This document shows positions 8,201-15,283 of a stretch of DNA of 35,284 nt, piece after piece. The DNA is from Bacilli bacterium (GTDB lineage: Bacteria; Bacillota_I; Bacilli_A; ML615J-28; CAG-313). Made by a program: the position numbers and the translations under genes. Under the pieces are notes generated by a model. That model did not search any database. It was given only the letters and a program-made list of their open reading frames with translations, and was not told where the DNA came from. The stretch is from positions 68,383 through 103,666 of the forward strand of contig JAFQRV010000022.1 in NCBI GenBank assembly GCA_017409905.1, written 5' to 3'. The first letter of the stretch is position 1. Every line of letters starts with the position of its first letter.

Positions 8201-11044
8201 TTTAGTTACAACACCTTCATCATAAGTACAGTTTCCTGTTTCTTTATCTTTACAAAGACATTCTCTATAATGTTTGTCTTGTTCAATTTCATCAGGTTTC
8301 CACTCACCATAACTATGACCTAATGTTTTTTCAATGACTTCTTCTTTAGTTTCTCCGCATACTGTACAAGTATATGTTCTAATACCTTCTTCAGTGTGTG
8401 TTGCAACTTTAGTTACTACACCTTCATCATATGTACATTCAGTGTGTTCAGGTTCTTCTGCTAATACTAATTTTACTGATTTTGTTTCAACATTAAAGTA
8501 TACATCAAATTGACCAGATTTTTTAACTAAAATAAGAGTTCCCAAACTTTCAGCGATTGATGAATCGGTGCTATATAATGCGCCATAGCTATCAGTAGAT
8601 CCACTTCCATCAACAGCAACACCACTAACTGCAATATAACAATTTTCAAATAAGTTAGCAGCGTTTATTACCACTTCATTATTTTCATCAGCAGTTCTAC
8701 TAAAATATAATGTTTGATTACCGTTTGTATAATCTATAACACTTAAGAAATATATATATTCAACGGGAGTATCTCCAGGTTCTTCTCCATTTTGATCTAT
8801 AATTGATAAAATACCAGTTTCAATATTATATGCTAGATCGTATTTACCTGCCTTTTTAAACATCACCATAGTCATACCATTAGATTCAATTACTTGAGCG
8901 ATTGAATTATCAACATTACTATCTAAAATTATTGGATAAAATTCTGAATAATTATTACTAACAAATGCAATATTACTATTTGCTTCAGCTATTAATCCAG
9001 CGTATGTTGCAATATTATTATCATCTATTTCAAGAGGTATAAATTCTCCGTCAAAATACATAAATAAATCAGCTGTTTCAACATATGAATCAGAGAACAT
9101 AAATCCATTAAAACATGGCATATAACTAATCATATAATAACCATCAGTTAATATTTCTATATAATCTTCATTAATTGTAAAACTACTTGTACTTGTATAT
9201 GTATAAACATCTATTAAATGTTCTGAATTGATAATAGAATCTGCTGTATTATTTTTAATATTAAATTTGTCTCCTACTTCTAGATAAACTGTTTCTGTAT
9301 AAATATATAATCCATGTTCAGTGATATATTTAACTATATCTTGATTATTTATGACTTCTTCATTATTAATAAACCATAATAATTCCATATAAGCTTCATC
9401 ATTTTCAGGAATATTTATTTCGGTTAAAGAAATAGGATCCATTGTTTCATCTTCAAACACTAAATCATAAGAACTACCATCAAAAGGTGCAAATACTTTA
9501 TCAATTAAAATAGTATTCCCTTCATCAATATAGAATTCAATTCCATAACGAGCTGAATAATCCATGACAAATTGGCCATCATCTCCACGATGGAAGTCCC
9601 AAATATTCCATTTGTCACTTTCATCAAGGTTATCATAATTATATGTAATATTATTTGTATTATCTACGATGACAAACTCATCACCTTTTTCTAAATAAAC
9701 ATATCCATATATATATGTTGGTGTAGCATCTGGATAAGTAACACTATTCATTGGATATTGTTCACCATTAATTTCGATAACAATTCCTTCATATTTATAA
9801 CCATCAATGAATAACATTATTCCGTTAGGAGTAGCTTCTGCAACAACACTTACATTTTGTGCTGTAGTAAGAATCTTGCCGTCTTTATCAACATTTCCTG
9901 ATGCAAAATAATTATAACTTACACTAGGATTATCTGTTGAAGAAAGAGTAATAAGATCACCTTTTTCAACAGAAAGATTTTCTAAACCCCAAATAATGTG
10001 TGATTCATTTTCTTCTTTTAGTACTAGTTGTGTAGGCTCTCCATTAACACAAATAGAAAGGTTTGTTGATAATTTAGGAATCTTAACTGTTTCTACTTCA
10101 TTATATTCTTCATCAAAATATTTTTCACATTTTTCACAAAAATAGTAAGCAATGTTACCATCATTAAAGAATGTTGGTTGACTAGCATAATACATATAGC
10201 CATATTCATGTTCTAATTTTTCAATTGTTATATCAATAATTTCACCATAGTTCATGTCAAAGTTCTTATTACATTCTTCACAATGATAATGTTTTACTGA
10301 TCCTTTTTTTGTACAAGTTGGCTCAACTTCTTCAACAAATTCATATACGTGATTAGTTTTTTGAATTGTTTCTTCTTTAGTTTCTTTACATACTGTACAA
10401 GTATATGTTCTAATACCTTCTTCAATACATGTTGCGACTTTAGTTACTACACCTTCATCAAAAGCATGTCCAACTTCATCAACATATTGATCAACATAAC
10501 TTTCACCACAACTACATGTATATGTAGTATATCCTTTTTCAGTACATGTTGGATTAGTTACAACACTATTATAACTATGTTGATGGGCTTTTTCTGTAAC
10601 AACAAAATATGAAAAGCTTTCAACTTCAAATACTAAATTGTTTCCTTCAATTCTTGGAGAAAGTTCTTCAATTGCACTATTGTCCTTAACGTGGAAAACA
10701 ACATATTCCTCAATTGTTTGATTAGGAAGTGGAATCGATACTTTAACTTTTCCATTTGGTTGTACCTTTTTATCGTCTTTAGAAACATAAATATCAAAAA
10801 TATAAATATTTCCAGACTTATTATATTCTTTACTAGAAAGACTTTCTAATACACTTTGAGCCTCTGTAGTATTTAATTCAACCTTATTACTTACTAATTG
10901 AGATCCTTTTTCAAATGAACCGCCTTCAACAACTATTCCATAATCATTTTCTAATTGATCTACTGTTTTATTACCACAGCCAACTAAAATAATTGAGAAA
11001 ACTGCAATCATCAAAAATAATATAAATGTTTGTTTTTTACTCAT
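5237..11044 (-). CDS. Giant surface lipoprotein with CxxC-rich repeats
   Basis: A 1935-aa lipoprotein: hydrophobic leader ending in lipobox LVGC (Cys23). A beta-rich region (about 45-150) is followed by cysteine modules of the type HSY...TCTEKGYTTYTCSCG, where TYTCxxCG and HxYG recur, seen at about 158-315, 880-1030 and 1170-1240. Two of these form a tandem repeat of 69 residues (207 bp at DNA level, near 8083-8440). Later segments such as AAGTLVYIYANEVDEKTFDH and FIGWFMERYG resemble InlB/Listeria-Bacteroides-type repeats. There is no LPxTG and no second membrane helix, so it should be lipid-anchored outside the membrane. The start overlaps the upstream gene by 8 bases. Similar CxxC modules are common in gut Firmicutes surface proteins; their ligand is unknown to me. 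No enzymatic domain recognised. Confidence 0.8.
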   Translation of the reverse strand: MSKKQTFILFLMIAVFSIILVGCGNKTVDQLENDYGIVVEGGSFEKGSQLVSNKVELNTTEAQSVLESLSSKEYNKSGNIYIFDIYVSKDDKKVQPNGKVKVSIPLPNQTIEEYVVFHVKDNSAIEELSPRIEGNNLVFEVESFSYFVVTEKAHQHSYNSVVTNPTCTEKGYTTYTCSCGESYVDQYVDEVGHAFDEGVVTKVATCIEEGIRTYTCTVCKETKEETIQKTNHVYEFVEEVEPTCTKKGSVKHYHCEECNKNFDMNYGEIIDITIEKLEHEYGYMYYASQPTFFNDGNIAYYFCEKCEKYFDEEYNEVETVKIPKLSTNLSICVNGEPTQLVLKEENESHIIWGLENLSVEKGDLITLSSTDNPSVSYNYFASGNVDKDGKILTTAQNVSVVAEATPNGIMLFIDGYKYEGIVIEINGEQYPMNSVTYPDATPTYIYGYVYLEKGDEFVIVDNTNNITYNYDNLDESDKWNIWDFHRGDDGQFVMDYSARYGIEFYIDEGNTILIDKVFAPFDGSSYDLVFEDETMDPISLTEINIPENDEAYMELLWFINNEEVINNQDIVKYITEHGLYIYTETVYLEVGDKFNIKNNTADSIINSEHLIDVYTYTSTSSFTINEDYIEILTDGYYMISYMPCFNGFMFSDSYVETADLFMYFDGEFIPLEIDDNNIATYAGLIAEANSNIAFVSNNYSEFYPIILDSNVDNSIAQVIESNGMTMVMFKKAGKYDLAYNIETGILSIIDQNGEEPGDTPVEYIYFLSVIDYTNGNQTLYFSRTADENNEVVINAANLFENCYIAVSGVAVDGSGSTDSYGALYSTDSSIAESLGTLILVKKSGQFDVYFNVETKSVKLVLAEEPEHTECTYDEGVVTKVATHTEEGIRTYTCTVCGETKEEVIEKTLGHSYGEWKPDEIEQDKHYRECLCKDKETGNCTYDEGVVTKVATHTEEGIRTYTCTECGRTKEEAIEKTLGHSYGEWKPDEVEQEKHYKACLCGEVEIGDCTFDENDTCTVCGREKEEESGITIVIFGGSATFVGKETVTTDSDLYGENANVYIAQANDVLNVSLTEQDGRTFKYWVSATNTIIPDEDFSILLLRSGYYYPVFEDTDINSYSNRVKIYKGNCEEGTLYMSTNSKGDVKYELEFENGGHHDFYDYEQFNNQYHMQKCTVCGETIYEKHTKHESTIVKEAGHAEEGQIKCECFCGHVWLESIPVTDDHTIDYDDWDIIEESINGQYGKYRVYCKYCDYYEEYWYLGNLDFIGFMDNAMIKYQYTYGGKVCHDEYYYSYRNENEEKVYIWAFQYESENASNKDYNDTYIFMYIDDEDSTTIEPIYLSKSRGTGRGEYLWAVYAYAYDVNGWIKTLDSPDFNIGCENGMLLSNSMSARSSVFESYHDYWAETYNKLRIPTTKEFNDLSDTVWEIEYEGKAFQDERDVIWYVKDKETSYKKYMYVDKETGITYGYEDLGTYYRTTFIMRTYKAIVSPEEFEELDDAGKSVVYSYGDIENDIKSLCSNRTLFNNFTLTLPETTTAFRLLFSDSFDCVEISGSDVNVYKNSAYVYNSGSPITFTWEGKEGIAFDRYEIWDFENQKWIVLSEEADYVFNTLENPRRTAAYVRVICHREDIPVVPGETYRISVENGYIEIDGKEYLGTAEVAAGTLVYIYANEVDEKTFDHWLDGNGEEFSNNSFTVNSNMTFTPVYTDTLYSIYCSGWNYDSYVIVNRGEAHYSNEFEGIKGEKVELSTTPDEDSDCNVFIGWFMERYGSDGYEYILLSDSTTFTYEIKGDAAGCIYAVWTTGENPFIKKYVDIRVENGFVLRAGGEIGMANDNAYSAISVSSNCRVLIYDDPTDETVYTVWDIAYKNELEGELNHDTCESYVDEYGYYPAGFWVDDPQNSYPDGEINITGLENTDEDLEEGSGVIIPEPVEDIVE

Positions 11045-11483
11045 AACTCTTTTCCCTTTCTATTTCTTTATAAATTTTTACTTTTTCAAGAACATCTATA
11101 AACTTTGGAATACCTTTTGCTTGAAACATATTCAGTCCATCAAATGAAACACGCACCTGACCAGGCAAAATATGAATATTGCCACATTCATCAAAAATTT
11201 CCACATAAAAATACCATACTGCTGAATCAATACTTTTTAGTTTTTCAGGACAAAAAAACTTAATATTTTTATTTTCTCTTTTTAATTCTAATAGATTGTA
11301 ATTTCTATCTGATTTTTGGGGAATATTAAATACTGGAAAATCTTTTTCAAAATACATCGAAAATCCATCATTCAATTCATTAATAAACAAATAATCACTA
11401 CTGATAATTTTATCATTAACAAGATATTCCATACCTTTAATAATTGGTAATTCAAACTCATCAAATAAAACTATTGTTTTCAT
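11037..11483 (-). CDS. Unrecognised 148-aa protein coupled to the giant lipoprotein
   Basis: Starts MKTIVLFDEFELPIIKG and has no signal peptide or membrane helix, so it is probably cytoplasmic. It is mixed alpha/beta by eye, with several aromatic residues (VWYFYVEIFDECGNIHI), and I do not recognise a family. The RBS GGGAGGTGA is strong. Its last 8 bases overlap the start of the giant lipoprotein gene (ATGAGTAA), so the two are translationally coupled and form one transcript from the promoter at 11528-11536. A role tied to making or exporting the lipoprotein would be a guess from position only. Confidence 0.75.
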   Translation of the reverse strand: MKTIVLFDEFELPIIKGMEYLVNDKIISSDYLFINELNDGFSMYFEKDFPVFNIPQKSDRNYNLLELKRENKNIKFFCPEKLKSIDSAVWYFYVEIFDECGNIHILPGQVRVSFDGLNMFQAKGIPKFIDVLEKVKIYKEIEREKSYE

Positions 11484-11527
11484 TTTTATGTTTCACCTCC
11501 CATATTTACCTTAATTTATTTATAATT

Positions 11528-11536
11528 ATTTTATCA
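11528..11536 (-). promoter_or_regulatory. Extended -10 of the lipoprotein operon, no recognisable -35
   Basis: On the minus strand TGATAAAAT gives an extended -10. The -35 position reads ATGAAA, which is far from consensus, so the promoter looks activator-dependent. Confidence 0.55.
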
Positions 11537-11555
11537 CTTTCTTTTCTTTTTTTCA

Positions 11556-11572
11556 TCACCCCTTTAGGGTGA
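11556..11572. promoter_or_regulatory. Dyad upstream of the lipoprotein promoter, possible LuxR-type activator site
   Basis: TCACCC and GGGTGA separated by 5 bases form a dyad centred at about -43 from the predicted start near 11521. That is the class II activator position used by many LuxR-type regulators. The only regulator gene nearby is the LuxR-type gene at 11646-12614, immediately upstream. It lies 35 bases outside the terminator of that gene, so it is not part of that hairpin. Confidence 0.5.
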
Positions 11573-11606
11573 AACTTAATTTATAATGGTAAAAAGGACA
11601 AATAAA

Positions 11607-11629
11607 AAAAGACGTATAATACGTCTTTT
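11607..11629 (-). terminator. Terminator behind the LuxR-type regulator gene
   Basis: AAAAGACGTA, a 3-base loop and TACGTCTTTT, followed by a T-run on the minus strand; 17 bases after the stop codon. Confidence 0.8.
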
Positions 11630-11645
11630 AAATTTTTATGTTATT

Positions 11646-12614
11646 TTAATTGTTACCTTCTAATAACAGAGAAAATAATTCCTCACGACAAGTAACACCA
11701 AGTTTTGCGTATAAAGTTCTTGTATAAGTTTTTATAGTATTTTCAGAAAGATATAATTCTTTAGCGATCTCTTTTCTTTTTTTATTTTCTAAAATAAATT
11801 CAAGAATTTCTCTTTCTCTTGTGCACAACAATTCACCATCTCTTACACAACATAAAACCTTTTGGATTTTTTCTTCCATTGGCATTGTTAAAATATCAAT
11901 ACCTAGTTGAATTTGTTCTTTTGGTGAATATCTTGGTATATCGTTAATATGAACATAATCTTGAAGCATAATAGTTACAAATAAAAACGAACCAGCACTC
12001 ATTAAATAAGTAATAGAAAGCAACTCAAAATTCCATGGGACTACTTTTTGAACAAGCCACATCAAAATATTTCCCAATACAATAATTAACATTGTAGTTG
12101 CTTGTTTTTGATATGCTCCTTTGTGTTTTTTAAATGACCAAACAACCACAAACACCATTGTTATAAAATATAATGAAACATAGATTAAATTAGTTGGGTG
12201 TAAAAAACCATATTCTTTATGAAGAATGGTTGCGTCATCAAGAGTTTCAATTGATACATTTGTATAGTACCAATCATTATACCCAGTTGTACAAACTATT
12301 CCAAACATTATAACCGCAAGGAAAATTAAAATACCAACTATGGTTTTGTTTATTTTAAATCCACATAGTTTAGTTATTATTATTAACATACTCATAGGAA
12401 TAAATACTTGACCTAAATAGACAACTTTATTAGATAATAAAGCACAGTTTATAGTTGGTGATAGTGATATTAAAAGATAGCCAAGATTAACTACTGAAAC
12501 ACAAATAATTAGAATTAAAAGCCAAAGCTCTTCTTTTCTTTTTCTAACACACAAAAAATATAAAGGAATTAACAACAGGGAAACTATAAATAAAACTAAA
12601 TAAGCATATTGCAT
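11646..12614 (-). CDS. Membrane-bound LuxR-type transcriptional regulator (7TM input, HTH output)
   Basis: A 322-aa protein with about seven hydrophobic helices over residues 1-215. Their pattern (a short helix, RKRKEELW loop, WYYTN extracellular loop, QKVVPWN) resembles the 7TM input region found at the N-terminus of some histidine kinases. Residues about 261-318 are a LuxR/GerE helix-turn-helix: LLCTREREILEFILENKKRK, then EIAKELYLSENTIKTYTRTL and YAKLGVTCREEL. With no kinase or receiver domain between, it is a one-component regulator that senses at the membrane and binds DNA from there. RBS AAAAGGAG. It is divergent from nothing and sits directly upstream of the lipoprotein operon, its most likely target. 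Confidence 0.82.
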   Translation of the reverse strand: MQYAYLVLFIVSLLLIPLYFLCVRKRKEELWLLILIICVSVVNLGYLLISLSPTINCALLSNKVVYLGQVFIPMSMLIIITKLCGFKINKTIVGILIFLAVIMFGIVCTTGYNDWYYTNVSIETLDDATILHKEYGFLHPTNLIYVSLYFITMVFVVVWSFKKHKGAYQKQATTMLIIVLGNILMWLVQKVVPWNFELLSITYLMSAGSFLFVTIMLQDYVHINDIPRYSPKEQIQLGIDILTMPMEEKIQKVLCCVRDGELLCTREREILEFILENKKRKEIAKELYLSENTIKTYTRTLYAKLGVTCREELFSLLLEGNN

Positions 12615-12695
12615 AGATTATCTCCTTTTAAAATCATTTAATCAATTAAGATATTAATGGATACAATATTTAATAAATCATTTACTACATATTGT

Positions 12696-12724
12696 ATTAT
12701 ATCACAATAATAAGTTTTATTCAA
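12696..12724 (-). promoter_or_regulatory. Promoter of the LuxR-type regulator gene
   Basis: TTGAAT (12719-12724), 17-base spacer, TATAAT (12696-12701) with extended TG. An imperfectly spaced dyad (ATACAATAT at 12661, ATATTGTAT at 12689) lies downstream in the leader and could fold as a 5' hairpin. Confidence 0.75.
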
Positions 12725-12845
12725 ATTTTAAAATCTTCTTAATGAAATATTTAATTGCATTTTTACTAAATGAAAAATTAATAAATTTCAAATGAAAAGA
12801 GTATAAGTCCAAAACCTTATAGTCTTAAAGTAAATTTTCTAATAA

Positions 12846-13206
12846 TTATCTTTTAGTAATATAGTTAGGATCTATATCTAAACTACTAGGAATAATAATT
12901 GAAGAATTTATTTCTTTAGTTTTATTTGTTTCTAAATTAGTAATTCTTATAGTATAAGTTACACATTTTGTTGTTTCAATAAGATTAATTACACGACATT
13001 TAATAATTTAATTTTATTACATTTCTTAAAATATTGTAAGTTCCATTAGTTAGACAAATAAATCATTTCACAAAATAAAAAAAATTGCATCCAACTGGAT
13101 ACAAAATTTTTAAAACAGGTCTTAGATCTTCAACATTTGAACTATAAAAATGCCTAACTGCTACGATATCTATCTTTTTATATGGTGTGTGGGATGATAA
13201 GTCTCT
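12846..13206 (-). pseudogene. Decayed protein gene, family not recognised
   Basis: Read on the minus strand the stretch gives coding-like fragments broken by stops and a frameshift. First comes DLSSHTPYKKIDIVAVRHFY followed by SSNVEDLRPVLKILYPVGCN and a TGA. Next is FICLTNGTYNILRNVIKLN. In another frame, KCRVINLIETTKCVTYTIRI continues to SSLDIDPNYITKR and a TAA at 12846. No start codon with RBS is visible. The fragments look like real protein rather than chance frames, and the first one is partly repeated at 15230-15283. It sits directly behind the AAA ATPase stop codon. The remaining sequence between 12615 and 12845 holds the regulator promoter and otherwise nothing I can read. Confidence 0.5.
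13151..13204. repeat. 54-bp repeat, copy A
   Basis: Matches 15230-15283 in the same orientation at 47 of 54 positions by eye, beginning TGCCTAACTGCTACGATAT. On the minus strand both copies would encode TPYKKI(D/N)IVAVRH. Confidence 0.8.
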
Positions 13207-13209
13207 TTA

Positions 13210-14517
13210 TTAGATATTATCTTTTATAAAAATACTCATATATAAAGGATAGCATTTAATTTTAGGATGAGAGCAGTTAACATTATTCATTGATAATTTT
13301 ATACCATATTTAATATTATTTTTTTCAATAATATTATTTAAACTAATAGATTTGGTATTATGTCCAGATTTAACTTCAATTGGAACAATATCATTATTTA
13401 ATAATGTAATAAAATCAATTTCAAGTTTCTCATCTCTTCTATAATAATATAATGGTATATTATTTTGAAGTAGTGTTTGCGCAATTACATTTTCAAATAT
13501 ACCTCCTTTGAAAATTCCTGCATTACCATTTAATATTTCAAATTGTGCATTACCTTCATACATTGCAAGCAAAAGTCCAGTATCATTAAAGTATAATTTA
13601 AAACTTTGGGGATCACGATACGCTCTTAATGGTTTATCAAAAGTTTTTAATCTAAAAATTTGTTGTGCTAATCCTGAGTCAGTAATCCATTTAATACTAG
13701 TACCATAATATCTAGCATTACCACCGTTTCTAATTACTTTGTATTGATACTTCTTATTTTCCATTGCTAGCTGATCTGGAATAGATTCATAACACTCTCT
13801 AACTTTTTCCTTGATATCTTTGGTTGCATAATGTGCTAAATCTTTATAATAGTCATTAAGAATTCTTTTTTGTGCTTCAACAACTAATCTTATATCTAAA
13901 GTATTTACAAATATATCAACAACCTCTGGCATTCCACCGACCACTACATATTGTAAAAATAATTCATTCAGTTTTTCATGTATAGCATCGGGTACGAGTT
14001 TTTCTTCTTTATAAAATGTCTCATAATAACTTATTAATTCTTCACCATATCCTTTTGCCCATAAGAATTCTTCAAAACTCATTGGCTTCATATTTAAAGT
14101 TTCTACATAGCCAACTGGATATGATGAAACATTTCCCATTACTATCCCTAGCATTGAACCACTAGCAATAACATCAAATCTTCCATCCATCGCAAATGCT
14201 TTTAATGATGTTAAAACATCAGGACATGTTTGAACTTCATCAAAAAAAAGTAAAGTTTTTCCTTCAATAATTGGGACGTTTGTTTTATATGATGATAAGT
14301 GCAGAAATAGATTTTCAATTGTTAAATTGCCTTTAAATAAATCTTTAGCGTTTTTATCAAGTTCAAAATTTATTTCATACAAATATTCATAATTATCTTT
14401 TGCAAATTCTCTAACTAAATATGTTTTTCCTACTTGTCTTGCTCCATATATCATTAATGGTTTAGTACGTTTATTTTTCTTCCAATTTAATAATTCATTA
14501 ATTAATTTTCTTTTCAT
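13210..14517 (-). CDS. AAA-family ATPase with DUF4143-type C-terminus
   Basis: A 435-aa protein of the AAA_14/DUF4143 family. Walker A is GARQVGKT (residues 25-32), Walker B is TLLFFDEVQTCPD, and IASGSMLG follows as the sensor-1 region. The C-terminal part contains FENVIAQTLL and EIDFITLLNNDIVPIEVKSG, the D...ExK arrangement of a restriction-endonuclease-like fold that defines DUF4143. These proteins are widespread in gut bacteria and archaea, often in many copies and often in mobile regions; their function is not established. RBS AAGGAGG. It has a clear promoter with two copies of a 16-bp direct repeat. It appears intact. Confidence 0.88.
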   Translation of the reverse strand: MKRKLINELLNWKKNKRTKPLMIYGARQVGKTYLVREFAKDNYEYLYEINFELDKNAKDLFKGNLTIENLFLHLSSYKTNVPIIEGKTLLFFDEVQTCPDVLTSLKAFAMDGRFDVIASGSMLGIVMGNVSSYPVGYVETLNMKPMSFEEFLWAKGYGEELISYYETFYKEEKLVPDAIHEKLNELFLQYVVVGGMPEVVDIFVNTLDIRLVVEAQKRILNDYYKDLAHYATKDIKEKVRECYESIPDQLAMENKKYQYKVIRNGGNARYYGTSIKWITDSGLAQQIFRLKTFDKPLRAYRDPQSFKLYFNDTGLLLAMYEGNAQFEILNGNAGIFKGGIFENVIAQTLLQNNIPLYYYRRDEKLEIDFITLLNNDIVPIEVKSGHNTKSISLNNIIEKNNIKYGIKLSMNNVNCSHPKIKCYPLYMSIFIKDNI

Positions 14518-14541
14518 AATAAACCTCCTTAAGACATTTAT

Positions 14542-14570
14542 ATTATAACATAACTTCGAAAAAAATGCAA
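14542..14570 (-). promoter_or_regulatory. Promoter of the AAA ATPase gene
   Basis: TTGCAT (14565-14570), 17-base spacer, TATAAT (14542-14547). The -35 box is part of a direct repeat. Confidence 0.7.
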
Positions 14571-14603
14571 ATTATATATAAAATTGTTTCGAAAAAAATG
14601 CAA
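14555..14603. repeat. Two 16-bp direct repeats over and upstream of the -35 box
   Basis: TTCGAAAAAAATGCAA occurs exactly at 14555-14570 and 14588-14603, 33 bp apart, about three helical turns, so both lie on the same DNA face. This is the layout of a tandem operator. Confidence 0.7.
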
Positions 14604-14639
14604 TTATTTCTTTGAATAATTTGTAAAAAAATGTATATA

Positions 14640-14674
14640 AAACACCACTAATCCTAACCAGACTAATGGTGTTT
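14640..14674 (-). terminator. Possible terminator behind the antitoxin operon
   Basis: AAACACCA and TGGTGTTT form an 8-bp stem with a 19-base loop and T-rich flanks on both sides. It lies 6 bases after the stop of the small downstream gene. The long loop makes it a moderate call. Confidence 0.5.
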
Positions 14675-14679
14675 ATTTA

Positions 14680-14860
14680 TTATTTATTTAATTGATCAAT
14701 TATTAGTTTAAACTCTTCGTCTTCTCTTATAAAGTTAAATACTTCAATTAATAAATCATCTGAAAATTCTTTATAATACACATTAATATCATTACTAAAT
14801 GTCCATTTACTTGAATCATCTTCTAATCTATCTACTAAAAAACTCGTATTTTTTATTCAT
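14680..14860 (-). pseudogene. Frameshifted small partner gene of the Phd/YefM antitoxin
   Basis: ATG at 14858-14860 overlaps the antitoxin stop (ATGAATAA) and opens MNKKYEFFSR before a TAG. If one T is removed from the T6 run at 14837-14842 the frame continues to a natural stop at 14680-14682. The 59-aa product then reads MNKKYEFLVDRLEDDSSKWT, then YYKEFSDDLLIEVFNFIRED and LIIDQLNK. There is no alternative start codon in the second frame, so the shift, not a separate gene, explains the arrangement. The protein is acidic and does not look like RelE. Its position is that of the toxin in a Phd/YefM pair, but I cannot name its family. It could be a real mutation or a homopolymer error. Confidence 0.6.
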
Positions 14861-15119
14861 TATTAATAATTCCCTTAATAAATGAATTTAATTCTACTTT
14901 GTCTTTATTTCTTTCCGGATCATTAAGCGCTTCATTTATTAAAATAGCTGCTTGCATTTTTGCAATAGTTTGTTCATATAACTCAACACTCATAAGAACC
15001 ATATCACTGTAACCATTTTTAGTTATCACAATTGGTGTCTCACTCTCTTTACATATTTTAGAAATATTGGCTGTATTCTTAAGTTCATTTATTGGTAATA
15101 TTCTTGGTAACACTTGCAT
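14853..15119 (-). CDS. Phd/YefM-family antitoxin
   Basis: An 88-aa protein beginning MQVLPRILPINELKNTANIS. The motif series SKICKESETPIVITKNGYSD with MVLMSVELYEQ is the Phd/YefM N-terminal DNA-binding and dimerisation fold. The C-terminal tail from about residue 55 (MQAAILINEALNDPERNKDK) is the usual disordered toxin-binding part. RBS AGGAGG lies 5 bases before the ATG. It represses its own promoter in characterised family members; here the promoter contains a 22-bp palindrome. The downstream gene is broken by a frameshift, so the antitoxin may be an orphan. Confidence 0.87.
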   Translation of the reverse strand: MQVLPRILPINELKNTANISKICKESETPIVITKNGYSDMVLMSVELYEQTIAKMQAAILINEALNDPERNKDKVELNSFIKGIINNE

Positions 15120-15147
15120 AATAACCTCCTAAATTATTATATTCTTT

Positions 15148-15186
15148 TTATGGTATAATTATACCATAATTATTATTATTTGTCAA
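15148..15186 (-). promoter_or_regulatory. Consensus promoter and autoregulatory operator of the antitoxin operon
   Basis: TTGACA (15181-15186), 17-base spacer, TATAAT (15158-15163): a perfect consensus promoter. The -10 box is inside a perfect 22-bp palindrome at 15148-15169 (arm TTATGGTATAA), so a bound dimer would block polymerase. This is the expected operator of a Phd/YefM repressor. Confidence 0.85.
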
Positions 15187-15195
15187 TAAAAAAAT

Positions 15196-15214
15196 AAGCC
15201 ATCACAGATGACTT
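15196..15214 (-). terminator. Terminator upstream of the antitoxin promoter
   Basis: AAGTCATC, loop TGT, GATGGCTT (one mismatch) followed by ATTTTTTT on the minus strand. It would stop transcription coming from the CutA1 side. Confidence 0.7.
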
Positions 15215-15231
15215 ATAGGCAAATTCTAATG
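15207..15231. repeat. 25-bp direct repeat, distal copy
   Basis: Identical over 25 bases, same orientation, to 19914-19938, whose end is the last two bases of tRNA-His. It begins GATGACTTATAGGC. The two copies bracket 4.7 kb holding CutA1, IS110 and the TIR operon. Confidence 0.85.
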
Positions 15232-15283
15232 CCTAACTGCTACGATATTTATTTTTTTATAAGGTGTGCGGGTCTATAAGTCT
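15230..15283. repeat. 54-bp repeat, copy B
   Basis: Diverged copy (47/54) of 13151-13204. It abuts the 25-bp tRNA-His-flank repeat with only ATG shared, so this site is a junction of two sequences found separately elsewhere in the window. Confidence 0.8.
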
